Shown: in pieces, positions 9,348 to 13,923 of the stretch
Numbering within the stretch: position 1 is the stretch's first letter
Layout of the letters: each line of letters starts with the position of its first letter
Assembly (NCBI GenBank): GCA_002167605.1
Contig: NHCT01000030.1
Location: 51,590 to 65,512 of the forward strand
Reading direction: 5' to 3'
Origin: Verrucomicrobia bacterium TMED40
GTDB taxonomy: Bacteria > Verrucomicrobiota > Verrucomicrobiia > Opitutales > Seribacteraceae
DNA length: 13,923 nt
Position numbers and translations under genes: made by a program
The notes under the pieces: generated by a model
Database searches by the model: none
What the model saw: only the letters and a program-made list of their open reading frames with translations
What the model was told of the DNA's origin: nothing

Positions 9348-10712
9348 TCAGGCTTGCCCGATTCCGAAGGCTCGGAACCCAATTTCCTCGAGCTCTCGAA
9401 GGTTGAGGAGGTTTCGACCATCAAAGATATAAGCCGGCTTTTCCATGGATTGATATATTTTTTGAAAATCAAGATCCTTGAACTCTTCCCATTCGGTAAG
9501 CAAAGCAATGGCATTTGACTCAAGGCATGCTTCTTCGATTGAATCGCAAAAAGTGAGCGTACCCCAGTGATCACCATCCTCCATTTGGAGGGATTCCCGG
9601 ATAGCTCCTTCACTCACCTGCGGATCATAAAGCCGAATCGAAGCCTTTTCTTCAAGGAGGCGTTTACAAACTGCAATTGCAGGGGATTCCCTCAGGTCAT
9701 TGGTATCCTTTTTGAAAGCGTAACCAAGCACCGCAATCTTTTTACCCGATACGGTGTTGAACATTTGATTGAGAATCCTTTGTACGAACCGTTCTTTCTG
9801 GAAGTCGTTCATAATGATGACCTGATCCCAGTAATGGGCGACCTCGGGAAGACCAAAATGCCTGCATAAATAGGAAAGGTTGAGAATGTCCTTCTGGAAG
9901 CAAGAACCTCCAAAACCCACTGAACTCTTCAGGAACTTTGGGCCAATCCTTGAGTCACTACCGATGGCTCGGGCCACTTCATCGACATTGGCTCCGGTTG
10001 CCTCGCACAGGGCAGAGATTGCATTGATACTCGATATTCTTTGGGCGAGAAAGGCATTGGCGGTCAGTTTAGATAACTCAGATGACCACAAGTTGGTGGT
10101 GATAATTTTCTCACGATCCACCCAAGTTGCGTATAAGTTGACAATCTTTTGAACCGCATCCTGACCTTCCTTCGTACTTTCTCCTCCAATTAGGACCCGA
10201 TCCGGGTTTTCGAGGTCAGCCATAGCGGTACCTTCGGCGAGAAATTCCGGGTTGGAAATAATCTGATAGGTGAATTCATTCCCGGAAGCATTGAGGATTT
10301 CCTTGACCATCTGAGCAGTTCTTACGGGCACGGTCGATTTCTCAACCACGACCTTATTGCCGCCGCCCACTTCAGCGATCATCCGGGCACAGGATTCCAC
10401 ATACCTGAGGTCAGCGGCTTGGCCGGCACCTGAGCCATATTGTTTGGTCGGTGTATTGACGCTGATGAAGATAACTTCAGCATCCCGCACATTTTTCTTA
10501 ACTTCGCTACTGAAAAACAGGTTTTTACCTCTGGATGATTGAACGATTTCGAGCAGGCCCGGTTCGTACACCGGGAGTTTATCCGAATTCCAATCCGCAA
10601 TCCGACTTTCATTTAAGTCGACTACTGTGACTGTGGCATCTGAGCATTTATTCGCTATCATAGCCATAGTGGGACCACCGACATAGCCGGCTCCTATACA
10701 ACAAATTTTCAT
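9348..10712 (-). CDS. ugd: UDP-glucose 6-dehydrogenase, animal/plant-like subtype
   Basis: Oxidises UDP-glucose to UDP-glucuronate with two NAD+, feeding exopolysaccharide, LPS or glycan synthesis in the cytoplasm. The protein has 454 residues. N-terminal Rossmann: GAGYVGGPT (7-15) and acidic VVDLN (30-34). Catalytic region: SVNTPTK (84-90), EKSTVPV (124-130), NPEFLAEGT (154-162, E156), NLWSSELSKLTANAFLAQR (207-225, with K215 and N219) and the catalytic cysteine C271 in GFGGSCFQKD. A second Rossmann unit near the C-terminus has KKIAVLGYAFKKDTNDLRES. Phrases such as LPVYEPGLLEIV, NTPTKQYGSGAGQAADL and NLWSSELSKLTANAF are those of the eukaryotic-type clade rather than the shorter Ugd/TuaD type. 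ATG 10712 is immediately preceded by AT-rich sequence without a clear Shine-Dalgarno. It is divergent from the hydrolase gene and convergent with nusB; no other glycan genes adjoin it. Confidence 0.95.
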   Translation of the reverse strand: MKICCIGAGYVGGPTMAMIANKCSDATVTVVDLNESRIADWNSDKLPVYEPGLLEIVQSSRGKNLFFSSEVKKNVRDAEVIFISVNTPTKQYGSGAGQAADLRYVESCARMIAEVGGGNKVVVEKSTVPVRTAQMVKEILNASGNEFTYQIISNPEFLAEGTAMADLENPDRVLIGGESTKEGQDAVQKIVNLYATWVDREKIITTNLWSSELSKLTANAFLAQRISSINAISALCEATGANVDEVARAIGSDSRIGPKFLKSSVGFGGSCFQKDILNLSYLCRHFGLPEVAHYWDQVIIMNDFQKERFVQRILNQMFNTVSGKKIAVLGYAFKKDTNDLRESPAIAVCKRLLEEKASIRLYDPQVSEGAIRESLQMEDGDHWGTLTFCDSIEEACLESNAIALLTEWEEFKDLDFQKIYQSMEKPAYIFDGRNLLNLRELEEIGFRAFGIGQA

Positions 10713-10755
10713 TCAAAGACCTAAGCAAAATATTTAGTTTCTTGCGATTGCATAA

Positions 10756-10784
10756 TTATCAATGAAGAATCAATGCTTTAGAAT
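10756..10784 (+). promoter_or_regulatory. Candidate sigma-70-type promoter for the hydrolase gene
   Basis: TTATCA (10756-10761) and TAGAAT (10779-10784) are separated by exactly 17 bases, matching 4/6 and 5/6 of TTGACA and TATAAT. A transcript from here would begin near 10791, after the ATG at 10785 and about 6 bases before the in-frame ATG at 10797. If it is real, the later ATG is the start. The match is modest and the 72-base divergent gap is AT-rich, so chance is possible. Confidence 0.3.
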
Positions 10785-11588
10785 ATGGATGAATTCATGA
10801 ATATTCCGTGGGCTCGTTTCGCCTTTCTTTTTTTCTGCATTTACTTGGTTTTCTGCGGACTTGCCTGGGTATTTGCCGATCGTATGCTTTTCCCGGTCCC
10901 CCGCCCTGCCTCATATGGGACCGATTTTTCGAACCTCGTTCTTGAACTTGAAAATGGAGAGAAAGTGCACTGCCTTCATCTGAAGTCCCCAAACCCTAGT
11001 CTGAGTATTATTTACAGTCATGGGAATGGGGAAGACATCGGTATGCTCAAAGATCTTCTACTTTCATGGAAGGAGCCAGGTTGGGAAATCATCGCGTTCG
11101 ATTACCCAGGTTACGGACTTAGCGAAGGCAAACCAAGTGAAACCGGCTGTCATGAAGGCATTTCCGCAGTGTATGAACATCTGGTGGAAACTCTAAACAG
11201 GGATTCTACCCGAGTAATTGCCTGGGGACGTTCTCTTGGTACCGGGCCAACCACTCATTTGGCTGCGACCAAGCCTGTGGGCGGAATAATTTTAGAATCT
11301 CCTTTTCTCTCGGCGTTCCGTTCCATTACTCAGATTCCTTTTTTCCCATGGGACCGTTTCCCCAACTATAAGCATGTTCAGGAAATCAAGTGCCCTTCTC
11401 TTGTCGTGCATGGGTACTTTGACGAAGTCATTCCTTATCGTCAGGGAGTTAGCATTTTCAAGGCCCTTCCCGAACCTAAGGAATTCTTGAAGATTGAAGA
11501 GGGGGAGCACAACAATCTTCTAGAAACTGGGGGGAAGCTCTACCAGTCCTCTATTCGTAATTTTCTTAAAGCCCGTGTTGAGGGTTGA
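10785..11588 (+). CDS. Membrane-anchored alpha/beta hydrolase, ABHD17/Bem46-like
   Basis: A serine hydrolase of 267 residues. An N-terminal hydrophobic helix (about 10-30, FAFLFFCIYLVFCGLAWVF) anchors it to the inner membrane, followed by DRMLFPVPRP (32-41), a phrase typical of the ABHD17/Bem46 group. The catalytic triad is visible: nucleophile S150 in the elbow GRSLGTGP, D213 in HGYFDEVIP and H242 in EGEHNNLL. The oxyanion region is SHGNGED (78-84), and the strand FDYPGYGLSEG (105-115) is standard. The substrate is unknown; family members include depalmitoylases in animals, while bacterial ones are mostly uncharacterised esterases. ATG 10785 gives the longest form. ATG 10797 loses only four residues and fits better with the candidate promoter at 10756-10784. 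It lies 72 bases from the divergent ugd start; the tonB gene follows after a 68-base gap. Confidence 0.88.
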   Translation: MDEFMNIPWARFAFLFFCIYLVFCGLAWVFADRMLFPVPRPASYGTDFSNLVLELENGEKVHCLHLKSPNPSLSIIYSHGNGEDIGMLKDLLLSWKEPGWEIIAFDYPGYGLSEGKPSETGCHEGISAVYEHLVETLNRDSTRVIAWGRSLGTGPTTHLAATKPVGGIILESPFLSAFRSITQIPFFPWDRFPNYKHVQEIKCPSLVVHGYFDEVIPYRQGVSIFKALPEPKEFLKIEEGEHNNLLETGGKLYQSSIRNFLKARVEG

Positions 11589-11624
11589 TTTCCTTCCTGC
11601 TCCCAATTAGCTTATAGGTGTGGT

Positions 11625-11638
11625 TGCGGGCGCTCGCA
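11625..11638. repeat. Short GC-rich near-palindrome before the tonB start
   Basis: TGCGGGCGCTCGCA pairs with itself except for one G-T wobble, giving a five-bp stem with a four-base loop in otherwise AT-leaning sequence. It lies 19 bases before ATG 11657. It could be part of an interspersed REP-like element, a structured leader, or coincidence. No T-run follows, so it is not a standard terminator. No second copy was noticed in this window. Confidence 0.2.
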
Positions 11639-11656
11639 GGTAATAAAGATGGGAAA

Positions 11657-12460
11657 ATGTTAGGACTAAACAAAAGTGAAGGTCGCGTATTTCGTTATGC
11701 GTTCGTGGGGCATCTCGTCTTAGCTTGCTCCCTATTTGTTTTCGGACTTTTTCCGAGTTGCGAGAAGGATCCTGAAGTGGTTCATGTTTTCGAGCTTTCC
11801 GCTGCATCCCCTTCTCCGCAACCAGCTCCAATTGTTCCTATGGTCGAAGCTACACCGCCTCCGGCTAAAAAACTGGCCCCCATTCCAACACCCACCCAAC
11901 CCCCACCTGAACCGGTGACTCAACCTCCTCCGCCCAAGCCTGTGGTGCAACCCCCTCCCCCAAAGCCCAAGCCTACGTCAAGGCCGAAACCGACTCCACC
12001 TTCGAAGCCTAAAACCATCTCCTTTGATCAATTTAGGAAGCAAAACAAAATCACCCAACCCAAATTAGTTAAGCCAAAGCCTGTGGTTCAGGCACCGAGG
12101 GTTTCTATTAACCCAAGTAATTTCAAACTTCCGCCGATCAAACTATCCCAGGCGGATTCCTCATCTTCTTCGGTTTCTCCTAGTGAGATGAACCGTTATT
12201 TGGCTCGCATAAAGTTGAAGCTCGAAGGTGTATGGAGAGCCATGTTGACCGAAGCGAACCTCGTTTCCGGGGGGGAAGTTCGGCTTGGTTTTCGGATTTC
12301 TTCATCCGGAAGCTTGGTTTCTCCCAAAATATCGCGTTCTTCGGGAAACCCTTCCTTGGATCGCCTGGTCCTCGAGGTGGCACGACAGGCCGGAAATTTC
12401 GGGCCACCTCCCGGAGGTCAATTGAGTTCGGCACTTGAAATTCCCTTCCGGGTAAACTAA
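11657..12460 (+). CDS. TonB-family energy transducer
   Basis: A periplasm-spanning protein of 267 residues that would couple the proton-motive force to outer-membrane receptors. It has a short basic cytoplasmic N-terminus (1-13), one membrane helix (about 14-33), then a long proline/lysine-rich spacer (about 53-120) of PPPP, KPKP and PVVQPPPPK repeats. A linker (120-177) ends in SSSSSVSPSEM. The C-terminal TonB/TolA-like domain (178-267) has LARIKLKLEGVWRAML, GGEVRLGFRISSSGSL and the SSGNPSLDRLVLEVAR pattern, ending in a beta strand (LEIPFRVN). The frame is open upstream to GTG 11618, but that start would put a polar stretch ahead of the helix and lie over the GC-rich hairpin; ATG 11657, preceded by GGGAAA, is preferred. 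No exbB or exbD is beside it, so its motor partners must be elsewhere. A TolA-like role is possible. Confidence 0.83.
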   Translation: MLGLNKSEGRVFRYAFVGHLVLACSLFVFGLFPSCEKDPEVVHVFELSAASPSPQPAPIVPMVEATPPPAKKLAPIPTPTQPPPEPVTQPPPPKPVVQPPPPKPKPTSRPKPTPPSKPKTISFDQFRKQNKITQPKLVKPKPVVQAPRVSINPSNFKLPPIKLSQADSSSSSVSPSEMNRYLARIKLKLEGVWRAMLTEANLVSGGEVRLGFRISSSGSLVSPKISRSSGNPSLDRLVLEVARQAGNFGPPPGGQLSSALEIPFRVN

Positions 12461-12473
12461 GCAAAGATTGCTC

Positions 12474-12620
12474 ATGAAATTCAATTGGAAACGCCCTCTT
12501 GCTCCCACCTTATGTGTTCTAGGAGTGGTGCTTTGCCTCTCTCGCGATCCGGTCATCGGAGTCGGAGTATTCCTAGTCGCCTTTGCTTTGATTCTCGGTT
12601 TTTCGGGAAGAACTTCCTGA
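12474..12620 (+). CDS. Small 48-residue two-helix membrane protein, function unknown
   Basis: A short ORF beginning 13 bases after the tonB stop. The N-terminus is basic (MKFNWKRP), followed by a hydrophobic helix (about 9-22, LAPTLCVLGVVLCL), a short polar turn (SRDP, 23-26), a second hydrophobic helix (about 27-44, VIGVGVFLVAFALILGF) and a polar end (SGRTS). The positive-inside pattern, the clean two-helix layout and the position right behind tonB on the same strand support a real gene, probably in the tonB transcript. No Shine-Dalgarno is clear. The last 48 bases run antisense to the 3' end of the polyphosphate kinase gene, over its poorly conserved Ser/Lys tail. It is too short for family assignment by eye. 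An accidental ORF opposite polar codons remains possible, since antisense of polar codons tends to read hydrophobic. Confidence 0.5.
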   Translation: MKFNWKRPLAPTLCVLGVVLCLSRDPVIGVGVFLVAFALILGFSGRTS

Positions 12621-13923
12621 ATCGCTGTCCTGTTTGCTTGCCGCTTCATTCATACTGCAGGAAATAAAGTGCCCCTGGGCGGAGAAAGGCCTTCTTCTTT
12701 TTGAAGGCTGAATATACTGCCCTTTGCTCTTCAAGTGAGTGGAGAATTCATTATCTCTAAGAAATGCTTCCATCGATTCCATGATCTTGGCTTCTTCAGT
12801 TGGGTCTTCGACTGGAAAAGCAACTTCGATTCTTCTGAAAAAATTTCTCGGCATCCAATCCGGGCTCCCCAGGAAAGTTCTTTTTCCAACAGGAGCGTTC
12901 CGGAAATGAAACACTCGACTGTGTTCCAGAAACCTACCCAGCAAGCTGATTACCCGGATATTTTCACTCAATCCCCTGACTCCTGGAATGAGCCCGCAGA
13001 TACCACGTACAATCAAGTCAATTCGTACCCCTGCCTGAGAGGCAAGGTAGAGTTCATTAATGGACTGAGGGTCCACCAAGCTGTTGACTTTAATCAAGAT
13101 TCTTCCTTCTTTCCCTGACTTGGCGGCCTTGCCTTCCTCCCTGATCATTCGGATCACCTCATCGTGTAGCGTGTAAGGGGCGACGAGAATCTTCCTGAAA
13201 CTGGGTTTGCGGGTGTATCCGGTCAAAGTGTTAAAGAGATTGGCCAGGTCCGCGGTATAGGCTGCCTTGGCGGTGAATAAACTGTAGTCCGTATAACTCT
13301 TTGCGGTACTCGGGTTATAGTTGCCGGTGCCTAAATGGGCATAGCGCCTTAACTTGTTTTTCTCCCTCCGCACCACGAGACAGCATTTGCAATGAGTCTT
13401 AAGACCGGACAACCCATAAACCACATGAACCCCGACCTCCTCCATCCTCCGGGACCATAAAACATTCGCTTCCTCATCAAAGCGGGCCTTGAGCTCAACG
13501 AGAGCAGTTACTTGCTTACCGTTTCGGGCTGCATCCATCAGGGCTTGAATGATGGGTGAATCTCCACTAGTCCGATAAATGGTGAGTTTGATTGCAAAAA
13601 CCTCCGGATCTTCGGCTGCTGCTTTCAGGAAGTCTACGATAGGAGTAAAGGAGTCGTAGGGGTGATGGAGAAGAAAGTCCTTTTTAGCGATTTGCTTGAA
13701 AAGGTTTTTTCTTTCCGCAAGAAGTTGTGGAGTATGTGCTTCGAATGCAGGGAATTTTAAATCCGGCCGATCCACCATGTCATGCAACTTCATAAGCCTG
13801 AACAAATTGATCGGTCCGTTGATCCTGACAACGTCTTGTTCCTCCAAACCTATAGCTGAAAGGAGATGGTTGAGGATTCCCTCATCTACATCCTCGTCAA
13901 TTTCCAGTCGGACCGCAGCTCCT
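12573..13923 (-). CDS. ppk1: Polyphosphate kinase PPK1, C-terminal two-thirds (partial at right edge)
   Basis: Makes polyphosphate reversibly from ATP through a phospho-histidine. The window shows about 449 C-terminal residues, open to the edge; about a third of a usual ~690-residue PPK1 (N and head domains) lies outside. A TTG at 13847 is internal, since the upstream codons read AAVRLEIDED, a normal PPK1 segment. Catalytic core: GPINLFRLMKL (about 13788-13817), LLHHPYDSF, VELKARFDEEAN, and GLKTHCKCCLVVRRE with the conserved His codon at 13392-13394. YAHLGTGNYNPSTAKSYTD follows, with a His 19 residues on at 13335-13337, then NSLVDPQSINELY, LIVRGICGLIPGV, GRFLEHSR (His codon 12921-12923) and DWMPRNFFRRIE. 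All expected active-site residues in this part are present. The last ~30 residues form a Ser/Lys-rich tail of no known motif, ending in TAG at 12573-12575 and overlapping the small ORF by 48 bases. Confidence 0.95.
   Translation of the reverse strand, partial: GAAVRLEIDEDVDEGILNHLLSAIGLEEQDVVRINGPINLFRLMKLHDMVDRPDLKFPAFEAHTPQLLAERKNLFKQIAKKDFLLHHPYDSFTPIVDFLKAAAEDPEVFAIKLTIYRTSGDSPIIQALMDAARNGKQVTALVELKARFDEEANVLWSRRMEEVGVHVVYGLSGLKTHCKCCLVVRREKNKLRRYAHLGTGNYNPSTAKSYTDYSLFTAKAAYTADLANLFNTLTGYTRKPSFRKILVAPYTLHDEVIRMIREEGKAAKSGKEGRILIKVNSLVDPQSINELYLASQAGVRIDLIVRGICGLIPGVRGLSENIRVISLLGRFLEHSRVFHFRNAPVGKRTFLGSPDWMPRNFFRRIEVAFPVEDPTEEAKIMESMEAFLRDNEFSTHLKSKGQYIQPSKRRRPFSAQGHFISCSMNEAASKQDSDSGSSSRKTENQSKGD

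Noticed and set aside
9044..9613. Long minus-strand ORF of 189 codons
   Set aside because: It is a shadow across the 3' ends of nusB and ugd, both of which have complete family motifs in other frames.
11618..11656. GTG start for the TonB protein
   Set aside because: It overlaps the GC-rich hairpin and adds a stretch without family support; ATG 11657 has GGGAAA just upstream and a normal TonB-like N-terminus.
11880..12010. Repetitive C-rich stretch resembling a tandem repeat
   Set aside because: It is explained by codons of the proline/lysine-rich TonB spacer; the units are irregular.
12735..13118. Plus-strand ORF of 127 codons
   Set aside because: It is antisense to the conserved PPK1 core and shows no domain pattern.

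Overview
The window is ordinary chromosomal housekeeping and envelope sequence from a Gram-negative bacterium. I place it tentatively in the Verrucomicrobiota, perhaps an Opitutae/Puniceicoccales-type marine lineage. The grounds are a secreted PQQ-like beta-propeller protein of the type expanded in the Planctomycetes-Verrucomicrobia group, a TonB protein and an outer-membrane barrel, moderate GC content by eye, many GTG/TTG starts with weak or absent Shine-Dalgarno sites, and lineage-looking variants of LigA, RibH and UDP-glucose dehydrogenase. This placement is inference from protein flavour, not from a marker gene.

Layout. Positions 1-236 (minus) hold the N-terminus of a secreted PQQ-like propeller protein that starts with GTG and runs off the window. 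It is divergent from a plus-strand run: a two-RCK potassium channel (366-2060), an MFS transporter (2079-3305), a small outer-membrane barrel (3380-3988), a MalY/PatB-type C-S lyase (4015-5163) and NAD-dependent DNA ligase LigA (5160-7211, overlapping the lyase stop as ATGA). After an 84-base gap comes a tight riboflavin/antitermination operon: ribBA (7296-8420), ribH (8422-8895) and nusB (8880-9341). A UDP-glucose 6-dehydrogenase converges on nusB from the minus strand (9348-10712). Divergent from it is a membrane-anchored ABHD17/Bem46-like hydrolase (10785-11588), followed by an orphan TonB-type energy transducer (11657-12460) and an unlisted 48-residue two-helix membrane protein (12474-12620). 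The 3' end of that small gene overlaps, tail to tail, a polyphosphate kinase gene (12573-13923, minus) that is cut by the right edge.

How the genes relate. RibBA supplies the four-carbon precursor that RibH condenses with the pyrimidine intermediate to make lumazine. The GTP cyclohydrolase II half of RibBA has lost its zinc cysteines and catalytic motif, so the purine branch must start from another gene. NusB riding behind ribH is a common bacterial arrangement. The channel, MFS, barrel, TonB and hydrolase are envelope functions with no obvious shared pathway.

No mobile element, CRISPR array, tRNA, rRNA or defence system was seen. I did not find a convincing new multi-gene system. The points most worth a second look are the degenerate RibA domain, the small membrane ORF overlapping ppk, the degenerate first RCK domain of the channel, and -10-like hexamers that sit almost on several start codons. 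No stretch over 300 bases lacks a gene.
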